From the NCBI GenBank assembly GCA_001544655.2, contig FCOD02000009.1, positions 1-64,000 of the forward strand: 64,000 bases of DNA, written 5' to 3'. The notes under the pieces were generated by a model that saw only the letters and a list, made by a program, of their open reading frames with translations, was not told where the DNA came from and made no database searches. Source of the stretch: Caballeronia turbans. GTDB lineage: Bacteria > Pseudomonadota > Gammaproteobacteria > Burkholderiales > Burkholderiaceae. The position numbers and the translations under genes are program-made. Position 1 is the first letter of the stretch; each line of letters opens with the position of its first letter. Below are positions 44,361-53,786 of the stretch, in pieces.

Positions 44361-44433
44361 TGGGCCGTACTGGATTCGAACCAGTGACCAACGGATTAAA
44401 AGTCCGCTGCTCTACCATCTGAGCTAACGGCCC
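44361..44433 (-). tRNA. tRNA-Lys (anticodon TTT)
   Basis: Read on the - strand it folds as a standard cloverleaf: acceptor GGGCCGT with ACGGCCC, D-arm GCTC/GAGC, anticodon loop CTTTTAA with TTT, five-base variable loop and T-arm ACTGG-TTCGAAT-CCAGT. The discriminator is A. The 3' CCA is not encoded (CTC follows). A tRNA gene on a replicon with plasmid-type replication genes supports chromid status. Confidence 0.97.
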
Positions 44434-44480
44434 GGACGCACTCGACATCGGTCGTCATCCCGCCACTTCGCGCGTTCCGC

Positions 44481-45044
44481 TCATCCAATATCAATAGTCC
44501 GACTCGCGGATCGTGCCGGCTCCGTTTTCGGCACGGTCAGCGTCAGCACACCGTTATCGAATTTGGCCAGAGCGTGGTCAGGGTCGGCGTCTTCCGGCAT
44601 CGGGATCGTGCGCATAAAGCGTCCATAGGCTCGTTCGAGCCGATAGCAGCCGTCCTCCTCGCTGCGAACGTCCTGCCGTTTCTCACCGCGCAGTACGATC
44701 GCTCCGTCCTCGACGCTCACAGTGACGTCATCGCGTTCCATCCCTGGCATTTCAGCGGTGACGCGCAGCACTTTCCCTTCGTCGACCACGTCGATGCGCG
44801 GCTGGAAGCGCGACGAACTGAAGTCGCCAAACCATCGCTCGAACGCGCCACGACCTGCGAACGGGTCATGAAGGAACTCCTCCACTGCGCGCCACGGCTC
44901 GCGGGAGAACAGCCGCGGAAAGTCAGGCCACGAGGCACGCCACTGTTCGTTTTCCGGCGGGCTTTCCGGGCTCTGCGCCTCGGACTTGTGCACCGCCCCG
45001 CGAAGAAACTTGAATGGATTCCACTTTTTTGGATCGGTGTTCAT
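44481..45044 (-). CDS. Small heat-shock protein (Hsp20) 3
   Basis: This 187-residue alpha-crystallin-domain chaperone binds unfolding proteins without ATP. The crystallin domain runs from about 85 (RIDVVDEGKVLRVTAEMPGM) through DVTVSVEDGAIVLRGEK to the end (FDNGVLTLTVPKTEP). The long N-terminus with a Trp-rich PFKFL, EQWRASWPDFPRLF stretch is typical of oligomerising Hsp20 proteins. The ATG follows GGAGGAAACG. It is the third gene of a three-gene Hsp20 operon. Confidence 0.93.
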   Translation of the reverse strand: MNTDPKKWNPFKFLRGAVHKSEAQSPESPPENEQWRASWPDFPRLFSREPWRAVEEFLHDPFAGRGAFERWFGDFSSSRFQPRIDVVDEGKVLRVTAEMPGMERDDVTVSVEDGAIVLRGEKRQDVRSEEDGCYRLERAYGRFMRTIPMPEDADPDHALAKFDNGVLTLTVPKTEPARSASRTIDIG

Positions 45045-45145
45045 CGTTTCCTCCTTCAGGATGCACGGCAAGCGAGCCGAATCGGAGGGTGGCGGCTGAC
45101 GCGCCGCCACCGATGATCCCCTTGCCGCTACCCCTGCTTTCGCCT

Positions 45146-45553
45146 TCAGTCCGTCCGTACCTCGATCCGGCGCGGACGAGCTTCATCCCGTCGCGGGATC
45201 GTCAGCTTCAGCACGCCGTCCTTCAGGCTTGCATCGATTTTCGATGCATCCAGGTCGCCGCCAAGAGAGAACGCCCGCGCAAAGTGAGGCTGGCGAACCT
45301 CGGCGTGTTGCAGGCGCAGACCCGCGGGCGTGGATACCGCCGCCTCGGCCTCGATGAACAGGTTGCCATCGTGGACCTTCACGTCGAGCCGGTCTTTTGT
45401 AACGCCGGGCAGATCGGCCCACAGGGTTACGCCCTGGCTATCCTCGAAGATGTCCACGGGCGGCGTCAGCGTGATCCGGCGTTGCGACGAGTCGTCTTCG
45501 CGCCGGGTCATCGCCGTTTCGTCTTTCCGGGTAAGTTCGGTCGTGTCGTTCAT
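45146..45553 (-). CDS. Small heat-shock protein (Hsp20) 2
   Basis: This 135-residue protein is nearly all crystallin domain: PPVDIFEDSQGVTLWADLPG (about 31-50), DRLDVKVHDGNLFIEAEA and the conserved ASLKDGVLKLTIPRRDEARP near the end. The N-terminus is short. It lies between two other Hsp20 genes with spacing that fits one operon (29 bp upstream, 101 bp downstream). Having three different Hsp20 proteins together suggests mixed oligomers or different client ranges. Confidence 0.94.
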   Translation of the reverse strand: MNDTTELTRKDETAMTRREDDSSQRRITLTPPVDIFEDSQGVTLWADLPGVTKDRLDVKVHDGNLFIEAEAAVSTPAGLRLQHAEVRQPHFARAFSLGGDLDASKIDASLKDGVLKLTIPRRDEARPRRIEVRTD

Positions 45554-45582
45554 GATGTCAGTCCTCAATCCTGCGACAAGTT

Positions 45583-46026
45583 TCATTGAACAGTGATGGC
45601 CCGCGGCTTCGACATCTCTCGCTTGCCGATGCTCACAATCAGACAGCCATTGATGTACTGTGCCGTGACCTTGTCGGGGTCCGCATGGTCCGGCAGTTCA
45701 ATGACGCGCCGAAAGGCACCGGCGAACCGTTCCTGCGCATACGTTCGCGTGTCGTCGCCGGCTGCTTCCGGTCGCGCAGTCCCGCGCTCGCCGCTGATGC
45801 TCAGCAGCCCTTTGTCGATGGATACATCGAAGCTTTTCGGATCGACACCCGGCGCGAACGCGACGATCTCGATGGAATCGTCGGTCGAACCGATGTTGAC
45901 CTGCGGAAAGGCGCCGGAGCGCCCCGAACGGATGCTGGAAGGGAAACCGCCGAAGGCGTTCGCCATCTGGCGTTGCAGACGGTCGAACTCACTGAAAAGG
46001 TCGGTCCCGAAGAAGAGATCGCTCAT
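45583..46026 (-). CDS. Small heat-shock protein (Hsp20) 1
   Basis: This 147-residue Hsp20 protein has an N-terminus MSDLFFGTDLFSEFDRLQRQM, typical of Class A bacterial Hsp20. The crystallin domain starts near 44 (VNIGSTDDSIEIVAFAPGVD) and ends with YINGCLIVSIGKRE. The ATG at 46026 has AAGGAGG at 8-base spacing; another ATG two codons upstream is too close to the same ribosome-binding site. It is the first gene of the Hsp20 operon and is divergent from acnB. A sigma-32-like promoter lies upstream at 46158-46186. Confidence 0.94.
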   Translation of the reverse strand: MSDLFFGTDLFSEFDRLQRQMANAFGGFPSSIRSGRSGAFPQVNIGSTDDSIEIVAFAPGVDPKSFDVSIDKGLLSISGERGTARPEAAGDDTRTYAQERFAGAFRRVIELPDHADPDKVTAQYINGCLIVSIGKREMSKPRAITVQ

Positions 46027-46157
46027 GGTCATTTCCTCCTTTTAAGCAGCAGGAAACGAACTGGCTTACGCGCTCCAGTCCGTCTGCCGTGCTGCAGGCA
46101 AACAAATCGAAACACGCAGCGCGCCGGACTGCCGGCGCGACTGTCCGAGCGAAATTC

Positions 46158-46186
46158 AAGATAGTTTCGGGAGCGGAAATTTCAAG
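46158..46186 (-). promoter_or_regulatory. Candidate heat-shock promoter of the Hsp20 operon
   Basis: On the - strand CTTGAAA is followed after 15 bases by CTATCTT, about 130 bp upstream of the first Hsp20 start. The -35 part matches the heat-shock sigma factor well; the -10 part matches only partly (consensus starts CCCCAT). Confidence 0.35.
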
Positions 46187-46242
46187 GGGGCAAGGCGATT
46201 TTTTGCACGGAATCAACTGCCGTCCAAAGCCGCTTGCGAACT

Positions 46243-46252
46243 CTTATATAAG
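46243..46252. promoter_or_regulatory. Palindrome and ATAAGAC repeats upstream of acnB
   Basis: CTTATATAAG is a perfect palindrome, and ATAAGAC follows in three overlapping-phase copies to about 46268, directly before the acnB -35 box. Such CTTATATAAG-type sites are candidates for a GntR-family regulator of central carbon metabolism genes. No such regulator gene lies in the window. Confidence 0.4.
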
Positions 46253-46270
46253 ACATAAGACATAAGACGT

Positions 46271-46300
46271 TTGACGTTGTCCGCGACCTTAAATTAGAAT
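46271..46300 (+). promoter_or_regulatory. Sigma-70 promoter of acnB
   Basis: TTGACG, an 18-base spacer and TAGAAT make a good housekeeping promoter 78 bp before the acnB ATG. It lies immediately downstream of the CTTATATAAG palindrome and ATAAGAC repeats, where a regulator could block it. Confidence 0.7.
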
Positions 46301-46377
46301 GGCGATGAACGCGGTGCCCGGAACAGCCTCGGTGTGTCTGGAAAGCCTTTCCCTGAAACGCAATACAACGGTCCCCC

Positions 46378-48963
46378 ATGCTTGAAAATTTTCGTGCTCA
46401 CGTAGCCGCACGCGCAGCGCTCGGCATTCCTCCTCTGCCGCTGACCGCCCAGCAAACCGCCGAACTGGTCGAATTGCTGACGAACCCGCCCGCCGGCGAA
46501 GAGCAGATCCTGGTCGATCTGATTACCCACCGCGTGCCCGCCGGCGTGGACGAAGCCGCCCGTGTGAAGGCGGGCTTCCTGGCCGCCGTGGCCAAGGGTC
46601 AAACGGCCTGCGCGCTGATCTCGCGCGCCCGCGCCACCGAGCTGCTCGGCACGATGCTGGGCGGCTACAACATCCAGCCGCTGATCGAATTGCTGTCCGA
46701 TGCCGAAGTGGGCGTCGTGGCCGCCGATGCGCTGAAGAACACCCTGCTGATGTTCGATCAGTTCCATGACGTCAAGGAACTGGCCGACAAGGGCAACGCC
46801 AACGCCCGCGCCGTGATTCGAAGCTGGGCCGACGCCGAGTGGTTCACCAGCCGCCCGGAAGTGCCGCAAAGCCTGACCATCACCGTCTTCAAGGTGACGG
46901 GCGAAACCAACACCGACGACCTGTCGCCGGCCCCGGATGCGACCACCCGCCCGGACATTCCGATGCACGCGCTGGCCATGCTGAAGAACGCCCGTCCCGG
47001 CATCACCCCGGAAGAAGACGGCAAGCGTGGCCCGGTCAAGTTCATCGAGTCACTGAAGGAAAAGGGCCATCTGGTCGCATACGTGGGCGACGTGGTGGGT
47101 ACCGGCTCCTCGCGCAAGTCGGCCACCAACTCGGTGCTGTGGTTCACCGGTGAAGACATTCCCTTCGTTCCCAACAAGCGCTTTGGCGGCGTGTGTCTGG
47201 GCGGCAAGATCGCCCCGATCTTCTACAACACGATGGAAGACGCCGGCGCCCTGCCGATCGAGCTCGACGTGTCGAAGATGGAAATGGGCGACGTGGTCGA
47301 ACTGCGCCCGTACGAAGGCAAGGCGCTCAAGAACGGCGAAGTGATCGCGGAGTTTCAGGTCAAGTCCGAAGTCCTGTTCGACGAAGTGCGCGCCGGCGGC
47401 CGCATTCCTCTGATCATCGGTCGCGGACTGACGGCCAAGGCACGAGAAGCGCTGGGTCTGCCCGCATCGACCCTGTTCCGCCTGCCGCAGCAGCCCGCCG
47501 ACAGCGGCCGGGGCTTCTCGCTCGCCCAGAAGATGGTCGGCCGCGCCTGCGGCCTGCCGGAAGGCCAGGGCGTCCGGCCGGGCACGTACTGCGAACCGAA
47601 GATGACCTCGGTCGGCTCGCAGGACACCACGGGCCCCATGACGCGCGACGAACTCAAGGATCTGGCGTGCCTGGGCTTTTCGGCCGACCTCGTCATGCAG
47701 TCCTTCTGCCACACCGCCGCCTATCCGAAGCCGGTGGACGTGAAGACGCACCAGACGCTGCCGAACTTCATCAGCACCCGTGGCGGCATCGCGCTGCGTC
47801 CGGGCGACGGCGTGATCCACTCGTGGCTGAACCGCATGCTGCTGCCCGACACCGTGGGCACGGGCGGCGACTCCCACACCCGCTTTCCGATCGGCATCAG
47901 CTTCCCCGCCGGTTCGGGCCTGGTCGCCTTTGCGGCCGCCACCGGCACGATGCCGCTCGACATGCCTGAATCGGTGCTCGTCCGCTTCAAGGGCAAGATG
48001 CAGCCGGGCGTGACCCTGCGCGACCTCGTCAACGCCATTCCGCTGTACGCCATCAAGCAAGGCATGTTGACGGTTGCGAAGCAGGGCAAGAAGAACATCT
48101 TCTCGGGCCGCATCCTCGAAATCGAAGGTCTGCCCGAGCTGAAGGTCGAACAAGCGTTCGAATTGTCGGATGCGTCCGCCGAGCGTTCGGCCGCCGGTTG
48201 CACGGTGCACCTGAACAAGGAACCGATCATCGAATATCTCAACAGCAACGTCACGCTGCTGAAGTGGATGATCGCCCAGGGCTACCAGGACCCGCGCAGC
48301 CTGCAGCGCCGCATCACCGCGATGGAGCAGTGGCTGGCCGATCCGCAACTGCTTTCGCCGGATGCCGACGCCGAGTACGCAGCCGTCATCGAGATCGATC
48401 TGGCCGATATCCATGAGCCGATCGTGGCCTGCCCGAACGATCCGGACGACGTGAAGACGCTGTCGGAAGTCGCCGGCGCCAAGATCGACGAAGTGTTCAT
48501 CGGTTCGTGCATGACGAACATCGGTCACTTCCGCGCCGCGTCGAAGCTGCTGGAAGGCAAGCGCGACATCCCGGTCAAGCTGTGGGTGGCTCCGCCGACC
48601 AAGATGGACCAGAAGCAATTGACCGAGGAAGGCCACTACGGTGTTTTCGGCACCGCCGGTGCGCGTACCGAAATGCCGGGCTGCTCGCTGTGCATGGGCA
48701 ACCAGGCACAGGTGCGCGAAGGCGCGACGGTCATGTCGACCTCCACCCGTAACTTCCCGAATCGTCTGGGCAAGAACACGAACGTGTACCTCGGCTCGGC
48801 GGAACTTGCGGCGATCTGCTCGCGCCTGGGCAAGATCCCGACCAGGGACGAGTACATGGCCGACATGGGCGTGCTCAGCGCGGACGGCGACAAAATCTAC
48901 AAGTACATGAACTTCGATCAGATCGAGGACTTCAAGGAAGTGGCCGACACCGTGAACGTGTAA
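46378..48963 (+). CDS. acnB: Aconitate hydratase B
   Basis: This is the TCA cycle enzyme that converts citrate to isocitrate through cis-aconitate, with a 4Fe-4S cluster. At 861 residues it is the usual AcnB length (about 865). The helical N-terminal HEAT-like domain ([20 protein letters not shown]) is followed by the swivel domain and the catalytic core; the cluster Cys residues are in [10 protein letters not shown] and [13 protein letters not shown] near the C-terminus. AcnB can also bind mRNA when it loses its cluster. The gene has its own promoter and terminator and is likely highly expressed. Confidence 0.98.
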   Translation: MLENFRAHVAARAALGIPPLPLTAQQTAELVELLTNPPAGEEQILVDLITHRVPAGVDEAARVKAGFLAAVAKGQTACALISRARATELLGTMLGGYNIQPLIELLSDAEVGVVAADALKNTLLMFDQFHDVKELADKGNANARAVIRSWADAEWFTSRPEVPQSLTITVFKVTGETNTDDLSPAPDATTRPDIPMHALAMLKNARPGITPEEDGKRGPVKFIESLKEKGHLVAYVGDVVGTGSSRKSATNSVLWFTGEDIPFVPNKRFGGVCLGGKIAPIFYNTMEDAGALPIELDVSKMEMGDVVELRPYEGKALKNGEVIAEFQVKSEVLFDEVRAGGRIPLIIGRGLTAKAREALGLPASTLFRLPQQPADSGRGFSLAQKMVGRACGLPEGQGVRPGTYCEPKMTSVGSQDTTGPMTRDELKDLACLGFSADLVMQSFCHTAAYPKPVDVKTHQTLPNFISTRGGIALRPGDGVIHSWLNRMLLPDTVGTGGDSHTRFPIGISFPAGSGLVAFAAATGTMPLDMPESVLVRFKGKMQPGVTLRDLVNAIPLYAIKQGMLTVAKQGKKNIFSGRILEIEGLPELKVEQAFELSDASAERSAAGCTVHLNKEPIIEYLNSNVTLLKWMIAQGYQDPRSLQRRITAMEQWLADPQLLSPDADAEYAAVIEIDLADIHEPIVACPNDPDDVKTLSEVAGAKIDEVFIGSCMTNIGHFRAASKLLEGKRDIPVKLWVAPPTKMDQKQLTEEGHYGVFGTAGARTEMPGCSLCMGNQAQVREGATVMSTSTRNFPNRLGKNTNVYLGSAELAAICSRLGKIPTRDEYMADMGVLSADGDKIYKYMNFDQIEDFKEVADTVNV

Positions 48964-48986
48964 GTGTTCTTTTCATAGCGCCACGC

Positions 48987-49025
48987 AACGGCGCCGCGGG
49001 CTGAAGCCTGCGGCGCCGTTTTTCT
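48987..49025 (+). terminator. Rho-independent terminator of acnB
   Basis: An 11-bp arm AACGGCGCCGC pairs with GCGGCGCCGTT around a short GC-rich loop and is followed by a T-rich run, 24 bp past the acnB stop codon. It is a strong terminator. Confidence 0.9.
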
Positions 49026-49109
49026 TTTCGGGACGAGGAGATTGACGCGCCTCGCATCACATGAGTACCGTTGGAGTTCTTGCGGATACACGGCAACCTG
49101 GAGCAATCA

Positions 49110-49880
49110 GTGAAGAAAATCCTCATCATCGGAATTGGCGCAGGCGATCCGGAATACGTCACCGTTCAGGCGATCAATGCGATGAACCGGGCCGACGTGT
49201 TCTTCGTGATGGACAAGGGCGTATCGAAGGCGAAGCTCGTCCAGGTGCGCAAGGAAATCATCGAGCGATACGTCAAGGAGCGGGACTATCGCATCGTCGA
49301 GGCAACGAGCCCCGAGCGTCAGCGGGACGTCGCGAGCTATGTCGATGCAGTCGAAACGCTGAATCACGAGAAGCAGGTCGTGTTCGAGTGCCTGATCGAG
49401 GAAGAACTGCGTGACGGCGAATGCGGCGCATTTCTCGTCTGGGGCGACCCGTCGCTCTACGACAGCACGATGCGCATCGTCGAAGCCATCGCCGGCAGCG
49501 GACGGCATCGGTTCGAGTATGAGGTCATTCCGGGCATCAGCAGCGTTCAGGCGCTCGCGGCGAAACATCGTGTCGCGCTCAACACGATCGGGCGCGCAGT
49601 CGAGATCACGAACGGCAGAGGCATCGCCGAAGGTTTTCCTAAGAATGTCGATAGCGTCGTCGTGATGCTCGACGCGCAGAATGCGTTTCGACAGGTCGCG
49701 GATGAGGATCTCGATATATTCTGGGGCGCCTACGTGGGCACCGATGACGAGATTCTCATAGCGGGCCGGCTGCGCGAAGTGATGGACGACATCGAACGCG
49801 TGCGCGCCGAGGCACGCGCACGCAACGGCTGGATCATGGACACGTATCTCCTCAAGCGACGAACGCAGCCGAAAAACTGA
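49110..49880 (+). CDS. cobF: Precorrin-6A synthase (deacetylating), CobF type
   Basis: This SAM-dependent methyltransferase of aerobic cobalamin synthesis methylates C-1 of precorrin-5 with loss of acetate. Of 256 residues, the N-terminal KKILIIGIGAGDPEYVTVQA has the tetrapyrrole methylase glycine motif, FLVWGDPSLYDSTMRIVE the second, and VIPGISSVQALAAKH the third, all typical. The GTG at MKKILII with GGAG upstream fits the family start. No other cobalamin gene lies nearby; it sits between acnB and metE, the cobalamin-independent methionine synthase. Symbol by pattern match. Confidence 0.9.
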   Translation: MKKILIIGIGAGDPEYVTVQAINAMNRADVFFVMDKGVSKAKLVQVRKEIIERYVKERDYRIVEATSPERQRDVASYVDAVETLNHEKQVVFECLIEEELRDGECGAFLVWGDPSLYDSTMRIVEAIAGSGRHRFEYEVIPGISSVQALAAKHRVALNTIGRAVEITNGRGIAEGFPKNVDSVVVMLDAQNAFRQVADEDLDIFWGAYVGTDDEILIAGRLREVMDDIERVRAEARARNGWIMDTYLLKRRTQPKN

Positions 49881-49917
49881 GCGAAAACGGCAGTGAAGTT
49901 CGCTCCGCGTCGGACGA

Positions 49918-52209
49918 TCAGGCGCCCTGCCGCAGGCTTCGTGCGGCCGCGACCATGTTCTTCAGCGCGGGAATGACTTCATCCCACTGACGCGTCTTCA
50001 GGCCGCAATCGGGATTCACCCACAAGCGCTCGGCGGGGATGCGCTCCGCCGCCTTCTTCATCAGATCGACGATGTGCGTCTCGCTCGGGATGTTCGGCGA
50101 ATGAATGTCGTACACGCCCGGCCCGATCTGGTTCGGATATTCGAAGTCATTGAACGCGTCGAGCAGTTCCATGTCGGAGCGCGATGTTTCGATGGTGATG
50201 ACATCGGCATCCATCTCCGCGATCGACGCGATGATGTCGTTGAACTCCGAATAGCACATGTGCGTGTGGATCTGCGTCTCGTCGCGCACGCCGTTGGCCG
50301 TGATACGAAACGACTCGACCGCCCAGCGCAAGTACTCGTTCCACTGCGAGCGGCGCAGCGGCAGGCCTTCGCGCAGCGCGGCCTCGTCGATCTGGATGAC
50401 GCGCACGCCAGCCTTCTCGAGATCGAGCACCTCCTCGCGAATCGCGAGCGCGAGTTGCTGACACGACACCGAGCGCGGTTGATCGTCGCGCACGAAGGAC
50501 CAGTTTAGGATCGTCACCGGACCGGTGAGCATGCCCTTCATCGGCTTGTTCGTCTGCGATGCGGCGTACCCGATCCACTCGACGGTCATCGCCTTCGGTC
50601 GGCTGATGTCGCCGACGAGAATCGGCGGCTTCACGCAGCGCGAGCCATACGATTGCACCCAGCCGAACTGGCTGAACCCGTAGCCATCGAGCTGCTCGCC
50701 GAAGTATTCGACCATGTCGTTGCGTTCGGCTTCGCCGTGCACGAGCACATCGAGACCGAGCGCTTCCTGTTCCTTCACGGCGCGCGTGATCTCACGCTCC
50801 ATCGCGGCCTGGTAGCCGGCGTGATCGAGTGCTCCCGCCTTGAACCGGCTGCGCGCGCGGCGGATCTCGCCCGTCTGCGGAAACGAGCCGATGGTCGTCG
50901 TGGGAAAGGCGGGCAGGCCGAGGATGGCTGCCTGCTTCTTCGCGCGCTGCTCGTAGGCGCTCTGACGCTTGCCGAGGGCTGCGTCGATCTTCGCGATCGC
51001 GGCCTTGACCGCGGGATTATTCACGCGCGGCGACTTTCGACGGCGCTCGATCGCGGCGGCGTTCGCCGCGAGCGCATCGGCGACCGAGTCGCGGCCGTGG
51101 TTCAGCGCGCGGGCCAGCACGTTCAACTCATCGAGCTTTTGCAGCGCGAAGGCGAGCCATGATCTGATGTCGGCGTCGAGCGTGACTTCGCTGTTCAGAT
51201 CGACCGGCACATGCAGCAGGGAGCACGACGGCGCGATCCAGAGGCGTTCACCGAGTTGCCGATGCAAAGGCTCCAGCCAATCGAGCGTCGCATCGAGGTC
51301 GCTCTTCCAGATGTTGCGGCCGTTGATCGCGCCAATGGACACGATCGCGGTCTCGGGCAGGTGCCTCACGACTTCATCGATCTCATCGCGCGCGTTGATC
51401 GCATCGATATGCACGCCGTCGACCGGCAGCTTGCATGCGAGCGGGAGGTTGTCCTGCAATTGCCCGAAGTACGTTGCGAGCAACAGACGCACACGTCGCG
51501 CCGACAGCGCATCGTAGGCGGTGACGAACGCGTCGCGCCATTTCGCATCCAGTTCGGTGACGAGCGCCGGTTCGTCGATCTGCACCCAGTCGACGCCTTG
51601 CGCCGCGAAGTGATCGAGCAGCGCGGCATATACCGGCAGAATACGCGGCAGCAGCGCGAGCTTGTCGCTTTCATCCTTCGCCTTGCCGAGCCACAGATAC
51701 GTCACCGGGCCGATGATGACGGGCTTCGGATTCACGCCCTGAGCGCTCGCTTCGCCGAGTTGCTCGATGAGGCGCGACGCGTCGAGCCGGAACTGCGTGT
51801 CCGCTTCGAACTCCGGCACGATGTAGTGATAGTTCGTGTCGAACCACTTGGTCATCTCGCCAGCCGCGACGCCGCCGCAACATGCGGCGTGGTCTTGCGC
51901 GTCCTGCGCCGACCGGCCGCGCGCGACGCGGAACGCGTTGTCCAGCGCATCGCCGTGAAAACCACGCACGCGCGCCGGCAGGTTGCCGAGCGTGAAGCTC
52001 ATATCGAGCACCTGGTCATAGAACGCAAAGTCGCCGACGGGCACATGGTTCAGATGCGCCTGGTCCTTCCAGTGGCGCGCGCGGAGCCCGGCGCCTTCGG
52101 CCTTCAGCGCATCCCGCGACGATTCGCCTTTCCAGTATTTTTCGAGTGCGAACTTCAGTTCACGCTTCGCGCCAATGCGCGGGAATCCCAGGTTATGTGT
52201 CGTGACCAT
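49918..52209 (-). CDS. metE: Cobalamin-independent methionine synthase
   Basis: This enzyme transfers the methyl group from 5-methyltetrahydropteroyl-triglutamate to homocysteine to give methionine, with no cobalamin. At 763 residues it is close to the E. coli length (753). The N-terminal [20 protein letters not shown] and the duplicated barrel architecture are diagnostic. Zinc ligands are in [11 protein letters not shown] (His, Cys) and [11 protein letters not shown] (Cys) near the C-terminus. It is divergent from metR across a 110-bp region with a TATGAA-type inverted repeat. No cobalamin riboswitch fits in that space. Confidence 0.98.
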   Translation of the reverse strand: MVTTHNLGFPRIGAKRELKFALEKYWKGESSRDALKAEGAGLRARHWKDQAHLNHVPVGDFAFYDQVLDMSFTLGNLPARVRGFHGDALDNAFRVARGRSAQDAQDHAACCGGVAAGEMTKWFDTNYHYIVPEFEADTQFRLDASRLIEQLGEASAQGVNPKPVIIGPVTYLWLGKAKDESDKLALLPRILPVYAALLDHFAAQGVDWVQIDEPALVTELDAKWRDAFVTAYDALSARRVRLLLATYFGQLQDNLPLACKLPVDGVHIDAINARDEIDEVVRHLPETAIVSIGAINGRNIWKSDLDATLDWLEPLHRQLGERLWIAPSCSLLHVPVDLNSEVTLDADIRSWLAFALQKLDELNVLARALNHGRDSVADALAANAAAIERRRKSPRVNNPAVKAAIAKIDAALGKRQSAYEQRAKKQAAILGLPAFPTTTIGSFPQTGEIRRARSRFKAGALDHAGYQAAMEREITRAVKEQEALGLDVLVHGEAERNDMVEYFGEQLDGYGFSQFGWVQSYGSRCVKPPILVGDISRPKAMTVEWIGYAASQTNKPMKGMLTGPVTILNWSFVRDDQPRSVSCQQLALAIREEVLDLEKAGVRVIQIDEAALREGLPLRRSQWNEYLRWAVESFRITANGVRDETQIHTHMCYSEFNDIIASIAEMDADVITIETSRSDMELLDAFNDFEYPNQIGPGVYDIHSPNIPSETHIVDLMKKAAERIPAERLWVNPDCGLKTRQWDEVIPALKNMVAAARSLRQGA

Positions 52210-52262
52210 CGTGCGATGTCGTCCGTAAAGAATAGATCGTTGCCGATGATAGAATTTTTGAC

Positions 52263-52291
52263 GTATGAATAAAAATGGATTGTTTTCATAC
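52263..52291. promoter_or_regulatory. Candidate MetR operator
   Basis: GTATGAA-N15-TTCATAC is a perfect 7-bp inverted repeat between the divergent metE and metR genes. MetR proteins bind TGAA/TTCA-type half-sites, so this is a fitting control site for metE and metR. The spacing is longer than the classic site. Confidence 0.55.
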
Positions 52292-52319
52292 TTCGATTAA
52301 CTTTCTTCATGGAGCGGCG

Positions 52320-53228
52320 ATGCTGGAACGCAGCCATCTGATGGTCGTGCGGGAAGTCGAGAAGCAGGGCTCGCTGACCGCCGCAGCCGACGTGCTGAAT
52401 CTCACGCAGTCCGCTTTGAGTCACACGGTCAAGAAGCTGGAGCAGCAACTGGGCACGCCGGTCTGGACGCGCGAGGGCCGCAGCATGCGGCTCACGCAGG
52501 CGGGGCATTATCTGCTGGGCCTTGCCAACCGCATGTTGCCGCAGTTCGAGCAGGCCGAAGTGCGCATGAAGCAGTATGCGCAGGGCGAGCGCGGCACGTT
52601 GCGCATCGGGATGGAATGTCATCCGTGTTATCAGTGGCTGCTGAAGGTCGTGTCGCCTTATCTCGCCCGCTGGCCCGATGTCGATGTGGACGTGAAGCAG
52701 CGGTTTCAGTTCGGCGGCATCGGCGCGCTTTTCGCCTTCGACATCGACGTGCTCGTCACGCCCGACCCGCTCAGGAAGGACGGATTGAAATTCTCACCCG
52801 TATTCGATTATGAGCAGGTGCTGGTCGTGGCCGAAAACCATGCGCTGGCTTGTGCGGACTATGTCATGCCTGAGCAGCTTGCGTCCGACGTGCTCATCAC
52901 CTATCCGGTCGAAACGGATCGGCTGGACATCTACACGCGGTTTCTGACGCCGGCGAATGTGGTGCCGAGACGTCACAAGGTGATCGAAACCACGGACATC
53001 ATGATGCAGATGGTGGCAAGCGGGCGGGGCGTGGCGGCGTTGCCGCGCTGGCTCGCCGAAGAATATGCGGACCGCATGCCGATCACGCCGGTCAAGCTCG
53101 GCAAGAAGGGCATCGCGAAAAAGATCTACCTCGGCGTGCGCGAGGCCGATCGGTCTATCGACTATCTGGCGGCATTCATCGCGTTGGCGCGCGAGGCGGA
53201 TTGGGCGCAGTCGCGCGTCCGCGCGTGA
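52320..53228 (+). CDS. metR: LysR-family regulator, MetR
   Basis: This 302-residue LysR-type regulator activates metE in response to homocysteine in related bacteria. The N-terminal helix-turn-helix is clear (EKQGSLTAAADVLNLTQSAL, about 13-32, then SHTVKKLEQQLGTPVWTREG), followed by a ligand domain that begins near 90. The MLERSHLMVVREVEKQ start is typical of MetR; an upstream in-frame ATG would overlap the operator. The gene is divergent from metE. The metE-metR arrangement makes the assignment strong. Confidence 0.93.
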   Translation: MLERSHLMVVREVEKQGSLTAAADVLNLTQSALSHTVKKLEQQLGTPVWTREGRSMRLTQAGHYLLGLANRMLPQFEQAEVRMKQYAQGERGTLRIGMECHPCYQWLLKVVSPYLARWPDVDVDVKQRFQFGGIGALFAFDIDVLVTPDPLRKDGLKFSPVFDYEQVLVVAENHALACADYVMPEQLASDVLITYPVETDRLDIYTRFLTPANVVPRRHKVIETTDIMMQMVASGRGVAALPRWLAEEYADRMPITPVKLGKKGIAKKIYLGVREADRSIDYLAAFIALAREADWAQSRVRA

Positions 53229-53287
53229 CGGTGAGCCCGAAGGTACGAGCAAATAACAGTTGACCGCACCCGTTAACCAGCCTATAA

Positions 53288-53303
53288 CCATCCATATGGA
53301 TGG
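53288..53303. promoter_or_regulatory. 16-bp palindrome before the ribbon-helix-helix gene
   Basis: CCATCCATATGGATGG is a perfect 16-bp palindrome 23 bp before the likely start codon of the regulator encoded next. Ribbon-helix-helix regulators commonly repress their own genes through such sites. Confidence 0.55.
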
Positions 53304-53325
53304 CAAAAGGAAGGAAATCACGGAT

Positions 53326-53751
53326 ATGGCGAAACAGGAAGGTTTTGACGCCGGACGCTCCCGAGGCGGCGAAACGGAAAAAATTACGATCAACCTAGGT
53401 CCTGTCGACCTGGGTCAGATCGACCTGCTCGTGGAAGAAGGCTTTTATTCGAACCGGACGGATCTGATCCGAACGGCGATCCGTAACCAGTTATCGGTTC
53501 ACGCGCTGGTCGTCAAGGAAACGGTGACGCGACGCGAACTGGTGCTGGGCCTCCAGTACTTCTCCCGGCGGGATCTCGAAGCGGTGCGCGCGGCGAACGA
53601 GCGGCTCAATATCCAGGTTCTCGGATTGGCCAGCATCGCCAACGACGTATCGCCCGAACTCGCCCTCGCAACGATCGACTCGATTCTGGTGCGCGGTGCA
53701 TTGCATGCATCGGCGGCTGTCAAGGCCGCGCTGGCGGATCGAATCCGCTAA
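53326..53751 (+). CDS. Ribbon-helix-helix (CopG-like) regulator
   Basis: This is a 141-residue DNA-binding regulator. The ribbon-helix-helix part is about 20-55 (KITINLGPVDLGQIDLLVEE, GFYSNRTDLIRTAIRNQL), where the strand pairs for DNA contact and FYSNRTDLIRTAIR is the second helix. The C-terminal half is a helical effector or oligomer domain of unknown kind. I chose the ATG at MAKQEGF because upstream starts would include a perfect palindrome likely to be its operator. It precedes a PHB depolymerase gene with overlapping codons (TAATG), so it may control PHB breakdown. Confidence 0.78.
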   Translation: MAKQEGFDAGRSRGGETEKITINLGPVDLGQIDLLVEEGFYSNRTDLIRTAIRNQLSVHALVVKETVTRRELVLGLQYFSRRDLEAVRAANERLNIQVLGLASIANDVSPELALATIDSILVRGALHASAAVKAALADRIR

Positions 53752-53786
53752 TGCCCGCATCGAACAACATACACACGGTAAATAAG

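Noticed and set aside
52210-52319. Cobalamin riboswitch upstream of metE
   Set aside because: The space between metE and metR is only about 110 bases, too short for the element plus promoters, and no B12-box pattern was seen.
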